DNA of 64,000 nucleotides, taken from contig NZ_JACHZB010000004.1 in the NCBI RefSeq assembly GCF_014193255.1, positions 388,902 to 452,901 on the forward strand, written 5' to 3'. The first letter of the stretch is position 1, and every line of letters begins with the position of its first letter. The translations under genes and the position numbers were made by a program. Below are positions 43,578 through 52,763 of the stretch, in pieces. The DNA comes from Rhizobium sp. BK196. Its GTDB lineage: Bacteria; Pseudomonadota; Alphaproteobacteria; Rhizobiales; Rhizobiaceae. The notes beneath the pieces are model-generated. The model did not search any database. It was not told the DNA's origin and saw only the letters and a program-made list of their open reading frames with translations.

Positions 43578-44537
43578 TCAGAGGGAGAGCTGGGTGCGGG
43601 CGGCCTGATATTCCGCTTCCAGCCGGTCGACCAGCTTTGCGACCGGTTCCACGGCCTTGATCGCGCCGATGCCCTGGCCGCTGCCCCAGATGTCCTTCCA
43701 GGCCTTTGCGCCGCCGGTTGCCTGTTCGAAATCCATCTTCGAAGGGTCGGCATCAGGCAGGTTATCAGGGTCGAGGCCGGCGGCGCGGATGGAGGGTTTC
43801 AGGTAGTTGCCGTGCACGCCGGTGAAATAGTTGGAGTAGACGATATCGGCCGCCGCTCCCTCGACGATCGCCTGCTTGTAGGCATCGGCGGCGCGAGCTT
43901 CCTCCGTCGCGATGAAGGGGGTGCCGATATAGGCCATGTCGGCGCCCATCGCCTGTGCGGCGAGGATAGCGCCGCCGGTCGCAATCGAGCCGGCGAGCAG
44001 AAGCGGGCCGTCGAACCAGGAGCGGATCTCCTGCACCAGTGCGAAGGGAGAAAGCGTGCCCGCATGGCCGCCCGCACCCGCCGCAACCGCAATCAGCCCG
44101 TCCGCCCCCTTGCGGATCGCCGAATTGGCGTGGCGGTTGTTGATGATGTCGTGCAGCACGATGCCGCCATAGGAATGCACGGCCGCATTCACCTCCGGCA
44201 CGGCGCCGAGCGAGGAAATGACAACAGGCACCTTGTATTTCACGCAGAGCATCAGATCATGCTCCAGCCGCTTGTTCGACATATGGACGATCTGGTTGAC
44301 GGCGAAGGGGGCGGCCGGCCGTTCCGGATGCCTGGCATTGTAGTTGGCCAGATCTTCGGTGATCATCGCCAGCCACTCGTCGAGCTGGCTTTCCGGCCGC
44401 GCGTTGAGCGCCGGAAAGGCGCCGATCACGCCGGCCTTGCATTGCGCCAGCGTCAGCGCCGGATGGGAGATGATGAAGAGCGGCGAGCCGATGACCGGCA
44501 GTCTCAGATTATCCCTAAGTATCGCGGGCAGGGCCAT
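43578..44537 (-). CDS. Nitronate monooxygenase (2-nitropropane dioxygenase family, FMN)
   Basis: The 319-residue protein is a TIM-barrel flavoprotein. Landmarks are LPVIGSPLFIISHPAL at the N-terminus, GVIGAFPALNARP, VVISSLGAVPEV, the FMN-phosphate region GLIAVAAGAGGHAGTLSPFALV with the conserved histidine, and LLAGSIATGGAILAAQAMGADMAYIGTPF (read as parts). It oxidises alkyl nitronates, or acts as a related flavin oxidoreductase, in the cytoplasm. A perfect 22-base dyad lies 13 bases upstream of the start and shares half its sequence with a dyad upstream of fadD, suggesting co-regulation with fatty-acid catabolism. Confidence 0.9.
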   Translation of the reverse strand: MALPAILRDNLRLPVIGSPLFIISHPALTLAQCKAGVIGAFPALNARPESQLDEWLAMITEDLANYNARHPERPAAPFAVNQIVHMSNKRLEHDLMLCVKYKVPVVISSLGAVPEVNAAVHSYGGIVLHDIINNRHANSAIRKGADGLIAVAAGAGGHAGTLSPFALVQEIRSWFDGPLLLAGSIATGGAILAAQAMGADMAYIGTPFIATEEARAADAYKQAIVEGAAADIVYSNYFTGVHGNYLKPSIRAAGLDPDNLPDADPSKMDFEQATGGAKAWKDIWGSGQGIGAIKAVEPVAKLVDRLEAEYQAARTQLSL

Positions 44538-44549
44538 GTTTCACCAGTT

Positions 44550-44571
44550 TTGACGTTTACGAAAACGTCAA
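44550..44571. promoter_or_regulatory. Perfect 22-base dyad upstream of the nitronate monooxygenase gene
   Basis: Arms TTGACGTTT (44550-44558) and AAACGTCAA (44563-44571) flank ACGA. The site lies 13 bases from the start codon, where a repressor would cover the promoter or the ribosome-binding region. Its first 12 bases are also found in the fadD upstream dyad. Confidence 0.65.
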
Positions 44572-44793
44572 TTGATTAGCAGAGCCGTCGCCTGAGGAAA
44601 AGAGTGAGCTTGAGGAAAACAGCGAGAAGGAGAGCCGCGCTCTTTCCATGATCCTGCCCATTTCCGGATTATCTAATGAAGCTTGACGGCGCCGCGCGGC
44701 ATCGCTTATCCCCCGCCGATCCGCTCCCGAAAGGCCGCAAGGCTTGCGGTTTGCCGCGCTTGCCGTTACCGAATCTTGACAGGCGTTCAATCT

Positions 44794-44898
44794 CTAAAGC
44801 ATGTCGCGCAAAAGTGTGCAGCGGTTTTGCGGTAACGACATGCGAAAAGAAGAGCCTGAAGCGTGGCACGCGATCTGAAAGATCGCGACGCGCTTTAG
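44794..44898. repeat. 105-bp intergenic palindromic element (RIME/MITE-like)
   Basis: The element has short terminal inverted repeats CTAAAGC (44794-44800) and GCTTTAG (44892-44898) and two internal hairpins. One has GCATGTCGCGCAAAA (44799-44813) pairing with TTTTGCG and CGACATGC (44825-44843), with a 4-base bulge. The other has CGCGATCT (44869-44876) with AGATCGCG (44880-44887). It resembles repeated intergenic elements abundant in Rhizobium genomes. It lies 36 bases upstream of the membrane-protein start. No protein is encoded. Confidence 0.75.
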
Positions 44899-44933
44899 GG
44901 GTCGATGCCGGCACGAAACGCGAAGGACCTGAC

Positions 44934-46178
44934 GTGAGCGGACTAGAAACGGCCATCAGAACTGCGCTCGATAATTCCGACCGCGACAATCCGGAAGTTC
45001 GCGCCCGCATCTATCAGTCCGCGCGCCAGGCGCTGGAAGCCGGCCTGCGCAAGCAGGATATCACCGATGCTGACGTGGTGGCCCATCACCGCCATCGTCT
45101 CGAAACCACGATCCACACCATCGAGAGCGAAGAGCGCGCCCGCCTCCACCCGCGCCAGGGGCCTCCGGAAGTTCCGGTCCCGCCCGTTGTGGAGATGCCC
45201 GAGCCCGCGCATCACGTGGTAGAGCCTACCTATCCTGAGCAAGAGCCCATTCATCGCGAGGGCATTCATCGCGAGGGCGGGGATGACCACCTGTCTGTTA
45301 CGGGCGAAACGCGCGGCTATGAGCCCACCTCCCGGCGCACGGACGATGCGGGCCTGGATGATATCAGGGCCAGCAGCGCCGATCAGCTGGGGGCTGCGTC
45401 AGATGGAGAGATGCGTGGCGAAGTGCGCGGGGCGCCGGAAAAGCGCGGCGGCATGGATTTTCGCCCGGAGCGGGCCGCTGTGCGCCGCAAGCCGCGCAAG
45501 TTCTTCTCGCGCCTGCTCGTCTGGTGCGTGGTTCTCGCCTTCATCGGCACGGGTGCCTGGTGGGTCTATAGTTCCGGCCTGCTGATGACGGCGGCCGAGC
45601 GCGACACCAGCGTCGCCAATCCGCCCGCGAGCACCCAGCCGGAAGATTTCAACGGCGAGGATAGCGCCGGGAACGGCACGCCCGCCAATGGCGACCAGCC
45701 GGTGACGATCGACCCGCAAAACAGCTTCTCTTCAGACTGGATCGAGATCTTCAAGCCTTCCGATGCCGACAAGATCCAGGCCGGCCCACGTGCCCGCACA
45801 GAAAATGTCACGGAAACCGAAGGCCCGGCCGTCCGCCTGACGTCGCAGAGCGGCAATACGGATGGCAATGTCTCCGTCAGCATTCCGGCCAACGTCCTGC
45901 AGCAGCTCGCCGGCAAGTCCTCCACCATCGCGCTGACCCTGCAGTCCACCACGGACGAACCCACGCAGATCACCGTCGAGTGCGATTTCCAGTCGCTCGG
46001 CAATTGCGCCCGCCATCGTTTCAGCGTCACGCGTGAAAAATCGGACGCGCTGCTGCAGGTTCGCTTCGATCGCTCGCTCGCGCCGAATTCTCCCGGCAAG
46101 CTGATGATCAACAGCGATGTCGACGGCAAGGCCCGCGGCATCAATCTCTTCGCGGTACGCATCCTGCCGGGCCAGTAA
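44934..46178 (+). CDS. Conserved rhizobial single-pass membrane protein of unknown function, GTG start
   Basis: The 414-residue protein has an N-terminal cytoplasmic part with a helical start (VSGLETAIRTALDNSDRDNP) and about 120 proline- and acid-rich residues. One membrane helix follows at about residues 197-220 (FSRLLVWCVVLAFIGTGAWWV), preceded by a basic stretch RRKPRKF. The periplasmic C-terminal domain (about 270-414) has VSVSIPANVLQQLAGKSSTI and RFSVTREKSDALLQVRF. The start is GTG 44934, with GAAGGA six bases before it; the longer upstream frame runs through the repeat element. The periplasmic domain resembles a carbohydrate-binding-like beta sandwich; function unknown. Confidence 0.82.
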   Translation: MSGLETAIRTALDNSDRDNPEVRARIYQSARQALEAGLRKQDITDADVVAHHRHRLETTIHTIESEERARLHPRQGPPEVPVPPVVEMPEPAHHVVEPTYPEQEPIHREGIHREGGDDHLSVTGETRGYEPTSRRTDDAGLDDIRASSADQLGAASDGEMRGEVRGAPEKRGGMDFRPERAAVRRKPRKFFSRLLVWCVVLAFIGTGAWWVYSSGLLMTAAERDTSVANPPASTQPEDFNGEDSAGNGTPANGDQPVTIDPQNSFSSDWIEIFKPSDADKIQAGPRARTENVTETEGPAVRLTSQSGNTDGNVSVSIPANVLQQLAGKSSTIALTLQSTTDEPTQITVECDFQSLGNCARHRFSVTREKSDALLQVRFDRSLAPNSPGKLMINSDVDGKARGINLFAVRILPGQ

Positions 46179-46200
46179 GCGCCCGGCTATCCCAACACGG

Positions 46201-47082
46201 TTATTTCAGGAAGCCGGGTCCCGAGCCGATGATCTTGTCGTCGAGCGCGCCGATCGCACCCTTGTCCTTGCCGTCATAGTCGATGGTGTCAAGCATGTGG
46301 CGGATGAGGTTGAGCCGCGCCCGGCGTTTGTCGTTGGCGCGGATCACCGTCCAGGGCGCAAATTCCGTGTGGGTTTCCTTCAGCATGCGGTCGCGCTTCT
46401 CGCTGTAATCGTCCCATTTGGTCAAGGCGGCGATGTCCATGGAGGAGAGTTTCCAGACGGCGAGCGGATCGTGCCGCCGGTCGTGGAACCGCTTGATCTG
46501 CATTTCCCGGCCGATATCGAGATAGAACTTGAAGAAGAAAATGCCTTCGTGGGCGATGATCTTTTCGAGCTGCGGCGCCTGGTGCAGGAAATCCTCATAT
46601 TGCTTCGGCGTGCAGAAGCCCATGACCGGCTCGACCCCGGCGCGGTTGTACCAGGAGCGGTCGAACAGCACGAATTCGCCCGATGTCGGAAACTGCGCGA
46701 TATAACGCTGGAAATACCATTGGCCCTGTTCCCGCTCGGTCGGCTTGGCGAGCGCCACCACGCGGGCAAGGCGCGGGTTCATATGGGCTGAAGACGCCTG
46801 GATCGCGCCGCCCTTGCCGGCCGCATCGCGCCCTTCGAAGAGCGCCATCACCCGTTTGCCCGTCGCCTGCAGCCAGAACTGCACTTTTACGAGCTCGCCC
46901 TGCAGCTTTGTAAGCTCTTCGGCGTATTCGTCTTCCTTGAGTTTCTTCTTGTAGGGGTAGTCGCCGGATTCCAGCGCATGGTCGTCCACCCAGTCGGGCA
47001 GCACGGGATCGTCGATGTCGAAGACGCGCCTCTTGCCCCTGATCTCCAGCTCCACGGCTCTGCTTTCGACGTCCTCGGCCAT
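46201..47082 (-). CDS. ppk2: Polyphosphate kinase 2
   Basis: PPK2 transfers phosphate between polyphosphate and nucleotides, usually favouring (d)NTP or NDP formation. The 293-residue single-domain protein shows Walker [14 protein letters not shown] (G84-K90), the lid-type [21 protein letters not shown] segment, and Walker [21 protein letters not shown] (about 137-156). The N-terminal [16 protein letters not shown] is typical of class I PPK2. It is divergent from phoR with 213 bases between, so it sits beside the phosphate regulon, which fits a role in phosphate storage and recovery. Confidence 0.95.
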   Translation of the reverse strand: MAEDVESRAVELEIRGKRRVFDIDDPVLPDWVDDHALESGDYPYKKKLKEDEYAEELTKLQGELVKVQFWLQATGKRVMALFEGRDAAGKGGAIQASSAHMNPRLARVVALAKPTEREQGQWYFQRYIAQFPTSGEFVLFDRSWYNRAGVEPVMGFCTPKQYEDFLHQAPQLEKIIAHEGIFFFKFYLDIGREMQIKRFHDRRHDPLAVWKLSSMDIAALTKWDDYSEKRDRMLKETHTEFAPWTVIRANDKRRARLNLIRHMLDTIDYDGKDKGAIGALDDKIIGSGPGFLK

Positions 47083-47295
47083 CGTCTCCCCCTGCGCTTG
47101 GATAATGTCGTTTTCAGCAGGCGAACATATTTATCATTGAAAATCAAATCCTCTGCGGAAGCAAAGCGCAATTCGGTGTCGGGCGCGCCAGCTTTTCGCG
47201 GAAGTTTCCGAAACGGAAAACTTCTGTCATGAAACGCGGCTATCAGGCAGAGTTTAAATATGAAGAAAAACGAATCGATGCCATGAGGGGGCGCT

Positions 47296-48552
47296 TTGGA
47301 AGACGAGATGCCGTGGACGAAAAGCCTGTTGGCGCGCATCCGGCGCGAGCGCCCGGTCTTGCTGGCGACGCTCTTGAGCGCGCTGGTGGCGCTTGCCGCG
47401 GGCATGAACAAGTGGATCGTGCTCGCCCTGCTGCTCGTCATGATCGTGACCTCGCTCTTCAACGAAGCGCCGGTCATCGCACCTGATGTCGTCGAGCCGG
47501 CCGAACCCGAGCCGCAGGCGCCCCCGAGCCGTCTGCCGGAAGTTTCCGCCACGCTCGCCGGCCTCGATATCCCGGCCATGGTGCTCTCGGAAGATGCCTC
47601 GGTGCTGTTTCAGAACCGTGCTGCCGAAAAGGCTTTCGGCGAGGTGGCGCTCGGCTCCCATATATCGGCGAGGCTGCGTTCGCCCGGTGTGCTCGACATG
47701 GTGCGCGAAACCATCGCCACCAACGCCCCGAACCAGATCGAGCATTCCGAGCGCCTGCCTTCGGAGCGCGTCTACATCGTTCGCAGCGCCCCCGTCGAAT
47801 TCAAGGACGACGACGGCCGCGACGAGCGCTATTACATCCTCTCCTTCCGGGACATTTCCGAGGTGCGCCGCATCGATCGCATGCGCTCGGATTTCGTCGC
47901 CAATGCCAGCCATGAGCTGCGCACGCCGCTCGCCTCGCTGCGCGGTTTCATCGAGACGATTCAAGGCCCGGCCAAGAACGATCCGAAGGCGCAGGCCCGC
48001 TTCCTCGCCATCATGCTCGATCAGGCGACGCGCATGAGCAGGCTCGTCGACGATCTTCTGTCTCTATCAAGGCTGGAGCTGAAATCGCATATCGCACCCG
48101 ATGAAAAGGTGGATCTCGTGCCGCTTCTCGGACACGTCAGGGATTCTCTCGTGCCGCTCGCGCGCGATGTCGGCGTTTCGATCAACCTGCATCTGCCCGA
48201 TGGCAAGGTCGAGGTGCTGGGCGATCGCGACGAGCTCGTGCAGGTCTTCGAAAACCTGATGGAAAATGCCTGCAAATACGGCCAGGAAGGCAAGACCGTC
48301 GATGTCTGGCTGAAGAACGGGCCGGATCAGCCGGTGGAAGTCAGCGTCGTCGACAACGGGCCCGGCATTCCGGCCGAACACGTGCCGCGCCTGACGGAGC
48401 GCTTCTACCGCGTCAGCATCGAGGACAGCCGTTCCAAGAAGGGCACCGGCCTCGGGCTTGCCATCGTCAAGCATATCCTGACGCGCCATCGTGCACGTCT
48501 GATCGTCAAATCCGAGGTTGGCAAGGGCACGGACTTTACCGTGCGTTTCTGA
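47296..48552 (+). CDS. phoR: Phosphate regulon sensor histidine kinase PhoR
   Basis: The 418-residue protein has two close N-terminal membrane helices (about residues 19-36 and 38-54), a PAS-like region (about 85-190), a HisKA domain with H206 in ASHELRTPLASLRG, and a HATPase_c domain with N-box ENLMENACKYG, DNGPGIP, and GTGLGLAIVKHI. It phosphorylates PhoB when phosphate is low and is silenced through PhoU and PstSCAB, encoded directly downstream. The start is taken as TTG 47296, with GAGGGG five bases before it; ATG 47308 is the alternative. A single CTGTCAT half-site lies at 47224-47230, but the second half is poor. Confidence 0.93.
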   Translation: MEDEMPWTKSLLARIRRERPVLLATLLSALVALAAGMNKWIVLALLLVMIVTSLFNEAPVIAPDVVEPAEPEPQAPPSRLPEVSATLAGLDIPAMVLSEDASVLFQNRAAEKAFGEVALGSHISARLRSPGVLDMVRETIATNAPNQIEHSERLPSERVYIVRSAPVEFKDDDGRDERYYILSFRDISEVRRIDRMRSDFVANASHELRTPLASLRGFIETIQGPAKNDPKAQARFLAIMLDQATRMSRLVDDLLSLSRLELKSHIAPDEKVDLVPLLGHVRDSLVPLARDVGVSINLHLPDGKVEVLGDRDELVQVFENLMENACKYGQEGKTVDVWLKNGPDQPVEVSVVDNGPGIPAEHVPRLTERFYRVSIEDSRSKKGTGLGLAIVKHILTRHRARLIVKSEVGKGTDFTVRF

Positions 48553-48613
48553 CGCCATATGTTACGCCTAATTTAGGCAGTTATATTTTTGCTTTTGAAA
48601 TCAATATCTTGAG

Positions 48614-48631
48614 TTGTCATAAATGTTTCAT
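48614..48631 (+). promoter_or_regulatory. Pho box upstream of pstS
   Basis: TTGTCAT (48614-48620), AAAT, then GTTTCAT (48625-48631) matches the 7-4-7 Pho box layout (consensus CTGTCAT, four bases, CTGTCAY) at 11-12 of 14 arm positions. It lies 120 bases upstream of the pstS start, after the phoR stop. PhoB binding here would induce the pst operon on phosphate starvation. Confidence 0.8.
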
Positions 48632-48750
48632 CGATCTGACATAAAAGGACGGTGCTTAAGGCGCTAAGAGAGTCCTGCCGATGAAAAAAGGCATGCGAGG
48701 GCCTCTTCGAGGCCGCACTCACACAAGCCCAAATGCCCGGGAGATTTCTA

Positions 48751-49785
48751 ATGAACACCTTTAAACTCACTGTTGCCGCGCTCGCTGCAACCGCCGCTTT
48801 CGCTGGCGTTGCCGTCGCCCGCGACCAGATCCAGGTTGCCGGTTCGTCCACCGTCCTGCCCTACGCCAAGATCGTCGCCGAGTCCTTCGGCGAGACCTTC
48901 AGCAACTTCAAGACGCCGGTCGTCGAATCCGGCGGCACGGGCGCTGGCCTGAAGGAATTCTGCAAGGGCGTCGGTGAAGACACGATCGACGTTGCCAACG
49001 CTTCGCGCCCGATCAACAAGAGCGAGCTGGAAGCCTGCAAGGCTGCCGGCGTAACCGACATCCAGGAAGTCAAGATCGGCTACGACGGCATCGTCTTCGC
49101 AACCGACTCTTCCAACCCTGACGTCGCCTACGTTCCGGCCGACATCTACAAGGCCCTCGCTGCCCAGGTCGTCGTCGACGGCAAGCTCGTCGCCAACCCT
49201 TACAAGAAGTGGTCTGAAGTCAACCCGAAGCTCCCGGCCGTTGATATCGCCGCCTACATCCCGGGCGAAAAGCACGGCACGCGCGAAGTCTTCGAACAGA
49301 ACGTTCTGGCCGCCGGCTGCAAGGCTTCCGGCGCTCTTGACGTCATCGCCAAGGAAATCACCGACAAGGCTGCCCAGACCAAGGCCTGCGTCGCAGTCCG
49401 CAAGGACGGCGCTGCCGTCGACATCGACGGCGACTATCCGGAAACGCTGGCACGTATCGCTGCCAACAAGACCGGCGTTGGCGTCTTCGGTCTCTCCTTC
49501 TACGAAAACAACGCCGACAAGCTCAAGGTCGCGACCATGAGCGGCATCGTTCCGTCGACGGAAACGATCGCTAACGGCACCTACCCGGTTTCCCGTCCGC
49601 TGTTCTTCTACGTCAAGAAGGCACATCTCGGCGCCGTTCCGGGCCTGAAGGAATATGTCAACTTCTTCGTATCCGACCAGATGATCGGCCCTGACGGCCC
49701 GCTCGCTGAATACGGCCTCGTTGCCGCTCCGGATGCAGAGCGCGACGCGATCCGCAAGGACGTAGAGGCTGGCAAGACCATGTAA
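48751..49785 (+). CDS. pstS: Phosphate ABC transporter periplasmic binding protein PstS
   Basis: The 344-residue precursor has a signal peptide (residues 1-23, ending GVAVA) and a phosphate-binding domain of the long rhizobial type. Landmarks are IQVAGSSTVLPYAKIVAESF with the phosphate-contacting GSST, VVESGGTGAGLKEFCKGVG, DVANASRPINKSE and EKHGTREVFEQNVL. GGGAGA six bases before ATG 48751 fixes the start; an earlier in-frame ATG lacks a site. It follows the Pho box and is the first gene of pstSCAB-phoU-phoB. Confidence 0.95.
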   Translation: MNTFKLTVAALAATAAFAGVAVARDQIQVAGSSTVLPYAKIVAESFGETFSNFKTPVVESGGTGAGLKEFCKGVGEDTIDVANASRPINKSELEACKAAGVTDIQEVKIGYDGIVFATDSSNPDVAYVPADIYKALAAQVVVDGKLVANPYKKWSEVNPKLPAVDIAAYIPGEKHGTREVFEQNVLAAGCKASGALDVIAKEITDKAAQTKACVAVRKDGAAVDIDGDYPETLARIAANKTGVGVFGLSFYENNADKLKVATMSGIVPSTETIANGTYPVSRPLFFYVKKAHLGAVPGLKEYVNFFVSDQMIGPDGPLAEYGLVAAPDAERDAIRKDVEAGKTM

Positions 49786-49791
49786 TGACTT

Positions 49792-49825
49792 TGCCGGCGC
49801 AGCGCTTTCGGGCGCCGCGCCGGCA
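49792..49825 (+). terminator. Intercistronic hairpin between pstS and pstC
   Basis: A perfect 9-bp stem, TGCCGGCGC (49792-49800) with GCGCCGGCA (49817-49825), encloses a 16-base region that can form a smaller inner stem. No T run follows. It likely stabilises the pstS message and limits read-through into pstC, giving excess binding protein. Confidence 0.65.
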
Positions 49826-49948
49826 TCGCCTTATCCGCCCGGTGCAGTTGGCGTCGGGCGGATCATTCTTCTCCATGATATCGAAGCCGACGGCACGCTC
49901 CTGGAGATGCCGGGCTTTTTGGGGGCTGTGGGCCTGGGGACGTAACGA

Positions 49949-51430
49949 ATGAGCACATCCATCATACTCTTGTGCCTGCTGGTGATCGGCGCCGTTGCCT
50001 ATTTGGCCGCGCGCAGCCGTGCCGCAGCACTTTCCGGAGGCAGGTCCGCTGCCATGCATTCGCGGTCGGCCTATTACGGCTCCTATGCCGCGATCTGGGC
50101 TGTCCTGCCGTCTTTGATCGTTCTGTTTGTCTGGCTGGCCGTCAGCCCCGGCATCGTCTCCTCTTCCGTACGCGGCACCTTTCCTGCCGACGTGAAGGCG
50201 CAGCCGGCCGTCCAGCAGGATCTCGCTTACAGCATGGTCGCCACCGTTGCGCGCGGCATGAACATGCTGACCTCGAGCGAGCTTTCGTCCCTTTCCAGCG
50301 ATCCCGCCGCCCTGCAGGCAAAGCTCAGCGAAAAGGGCGTACCGCTTGCCGGCGAACCGCAGCCTTACATGATCGATGCCGCAAAGACGCTCAACTCCGA
50401 GAGCATGACGAGCCGCGTCATCATGACGGCGGTCGTCCTGCTTATCTCCGTTGCGGGCGCCTTCTACGCGCTTCGCTCGGTTGCCCCGCGTTTCCGCGCC
50501 CGTAACCGCGTCGAGCGGGTCATGCTCTGGGCGCTTCTCGTCGCCTCCTCCATCGCCATTCTGACGACGATCGGCATCGTGCTTTCCATGCTGACGGAAG
50601 CGGCTCGCTTCTTTTCGGTCGTCCCCTTCACCGACTTCTTCTTCGGCACCGTCTGGGATCCGCGCTTTGCCGGCGCCGGCAATTCGTCCTTCGGCCAGTT
50701 CGGCCTCATCCCGCTGCTGCTCGGCACGCTCTATATCGGCCTGGTCGCCATGCTGGTCGCCGTTCCGGTCGGCCTCTTTGCCGCCATCTACATGGCTGAG
50801 TACGCTTCCTCCAAGGTGCGTTCGGTTGCCAAGCCGCTTCTCGAAGTGCTCGCCGGCATTCCGACGATCGTCTACGGCTTCTTCGCCCTCGTCACAGTCG
50901 GTCCGTTCCTGCGCGATTTCTCGGCGCAGATCAGCGGTCTTCTGACCGGCAGCTATACGAACTTCATCCAGGCGCAGAGCGTCATCACGGCGGGTATCGT
51001 CATGGGCATCATGCTGATCCCTTACGTCTCCTCGCTTTCGGATGACATTATCACCGCCGTGCCGCGCGCGCTTCGCGATGGCTCGCTCGGCCTTGGCGCC
51101 ACCCGTTCCGAGACCATCAAGAAGGTCGTCCTGCCGGCAGCACTTCCCGGTATCGTCGGCGCCTTGCTGATGACGGCTTCCCGCGCCATCGGCGAAACCA
51201 TGATCGTGGTTCTGGCGGCCGGTGTCGCCGCCCGCATCCAGATCAATCCCTTCGAGCCGATGACGACCGTGACCGTCAAGATCGTCAACCAGCTGACCGG
51301 CGACCTCGAGTTCACCTCGCCGCAGACGCTGGTTGCCTTCGCGCTCGGCATCACGCTGTTCTTCATCACGCTTTGCCTCAATATCTACGCGCTCTACATC
51401 GTGCGCAAATACCGGGAGCAGTACGAATGA
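49949..51430 (+). CDS. pstC: Phosphate ABC transporter permease PstC (long form)
   Basis: The 493-residue protein is about 170 residues longer than E. coli PstC. The extra N-terminal part holds additional helices (residues 2-20, 48-72) and a periplasmic stretch (about 75-150). The permease core begins near residue 230 and includes PLLLGTLYIGLVAMLVAVPVG and the coupling loop VPRALRDGSLGLGATRSETIKKVVLP (about residues 368-393). This long form is usual in alphaproteobacteria. A weak ribosome site precedes ATG 49949 (GGGGACGTAACG). Its stop overlaps the pstA start (ATGA). Confidence 0.93.
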   Translation: MSTSIILLCLLVIGAVAYLAARSRAAALSGGRSAAMHSRSAYYGSYAAIWAVLPSLIVLFVWLAVSPGIVSSSVRGTFPADVKAQPAVQQDLAYSMVATVARGMNMLTSSELSSLSSDPAALQAKLSEKGVPLAGEPQPYMIDAAKTLNSESMTSRVIMTAVVLLISVAGAFYALRSVAPRFRARNRVERVMLWALLVASSIAILTTIGIVLSMLTEAARFFSVVPFTDFFFGTVWDPRFAGAGNSSFGQFGLIPLLLGTLYIGLVAMLVAVPVGLFAAIYMAEYASSKVRSVAKPLLEVLAGIPTIVYGFFALVTVGPFLRDFSAQISGLLTGSYTNFIQAQSVITAGIVMGIMLIPYVSSLSDDIITAVPRALRDGSLGLGATRSETIKKVVLPAALPGIVGALLMTASRAIGETMIVVLAAGVAARIQINPFEPMTTVTVKIVNQLTGDLEFTSPQTLVAFALGITLFFITLCLNIYALYIVRKYREQYE

Positions 51431-52749
51431 CGAATATTGTTTCCCCCGTAGCCGGCGTCACCGTTTCCAAGGCGCCCGCGCGCCGCGACATCGGCATCAA
51501 GCGCCGCTATGCCGCCGAGCGCCGCTTCCAGGCCTATGGTATCGCCGCTATCGCATTCGGCCTGATCTTTCTGTTCATCCTGCTGTGGACGGTGATCGGC
51601 AAAGGCTACACCGCGTTCCAGCAGACCGCGATCACGCTGCCGATCGAGTTTTCCGAAAAGACAATCGATCCCGACAACAAGCGTGCGACCGATCCCTCGG
51701 TTCTGGTCGCCGCCAACTATCCGGTTCTGTTGCGTGACGCGATCGTCAAGCAGCTCGGCGTTAATCCTTCGAGCCGTCCGGATGTGCGCGACGCGTCCGC
51801 CATGATTTCGAAGAGTGCGCCGATCCAGCTGCGCGACATGGTCGTGGCCGACCCCTCCATCATCGGCAAGACGGTCGATGTTACGGTACTTGCCGATGCC
51901 AATGTCGACAGCGCCAACAAAGGCCAGATCGATCTCTCGGTCGATGAGAAGAACCGCAAGGTCAATGACAAGCAGGTTACCTGGATGAACGAGCTGAAGG
52001 CGAGCGGCGCTCTCCACAAGCAGTTCAACACCGGCCTCTTCGTCAACGGCAATTCCAGCCGTCCGGAAGCTGCAGGCCTCGGCGTCGCTCTGATCGGCTC
52101 GCTCTATTTGATGCTGATCGTTCTCGTCCTTTCGTTGCCGATCGGCGTTGCCGCCTCGATCTACCTCGAGGAGTTCGCGCCGAAGAACAAGCTGACGGAC
52201 CTGATCGAGGTCAACATCAACAACCTCGCCGCCGTCCCGTCGATCGTCTACGGTCTGCTCGGCCTGTCGGTCTTCATCAACTTCGCCGGCCTGCCGCGTT
52301 CGGCATCGCTGGTCGGCGGCCTGGTGCTGACCCTGATGACGCTGCCGACGATCATCATCGCCACCCGCGCTGCTCTGCGCGCCGTGCCGCCGTCGATCCG
52401 CTCGGCAGCCCTCGGTCTCGGCGCTTCGAAGATGCAGATGGTGTTCCACCATGTGCTGCCGCTCGCCATGCCCGGTATCCTGACCGGCACGATCATCGGC
52501 CTTGCCCACGCACTCGGCGAAACCGCGCCGCTGCTCCTGATCGGCATGGTCGCCTTCGTCGCCCAGGCGCCGACCACGCCGCTCGATCCTTCCACCGCAC
52601 TTCCGGTTCAGGTCTACATGTGGGCCAATGAAGCCGAGCGTGCATTCGTGGAGAGAACCTCGGGTGCCATTATCGTCCTGCTCCTGTTCCTCATCGTCAT
52701 GAATATCGGAGCCATCCTCTTGCGTCGTCGCTTTGAGCGCCGCTGGTAA
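51427..52749 (+). CDS. pstA: Phosphate ABC transporter permease PstA (long form)
   Basis: The 440-residue protein is again longer than the E. coli form (about 300). One N-terminal helix (about residues 38-62) is followed by a periplasmic insertion of about 140 residues, and the permease core starts near residue 215. The core has [39 protein letters not shown], and the coupling loop [30 protein letters not shown] (about residues 320-350). ATG 51427 overlaps the pstC stop, so the two channel halves are made together. An insertion of similar size in PstC suggests the two periplasmic parts contact each other. Confidence 0.93.
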   Translation: MTNIVSPVAGVTVSKAPARRDIGIKRRYAAERRFQAYGIAAIAFGLIFLFILLWTVIGKGYTAFQQTAITLPIEFSEKTIDPDNKRATDPSVLVAANYPVLLRDAIVKQLGVNPSSRPDVRDASAMISKSAPIQLRDMVVADPSIIGKTVDVTVLADANVDSANKGQIDLSVDEKNRKVNDKQVTWMNELKASGALHKQFNTGLFVNGNSSRPEAAGLGVALIGSLYLMLIVLVLSLPIGVAASIYLEEFAPKNKLTDLIEVNINNLAAVPSIVYGLLGLSVFINFAGLPRSASLVGGLVLTLMTLPTIIIATRAALRAVPPSIRSAALGLGASKMQMVFHHVLPLAMPGILTGTIIGLAHALGETAPLLLIGMVAFVAQAPTTPLDPSTALPVQVYMWANEAERAFVERTSGAIIVLLLFLIVMNIGAILLRRRFERRW

Positions 52750-52763
52750 ACGGAGTAAAGATC

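Noticed and set aside
47224..47241. Pho box upstream of phoR
   Set aside because: Only the first half (CTGTCAT) fits; the second half, CGCGGCT, does not, so I did not list it as a site.
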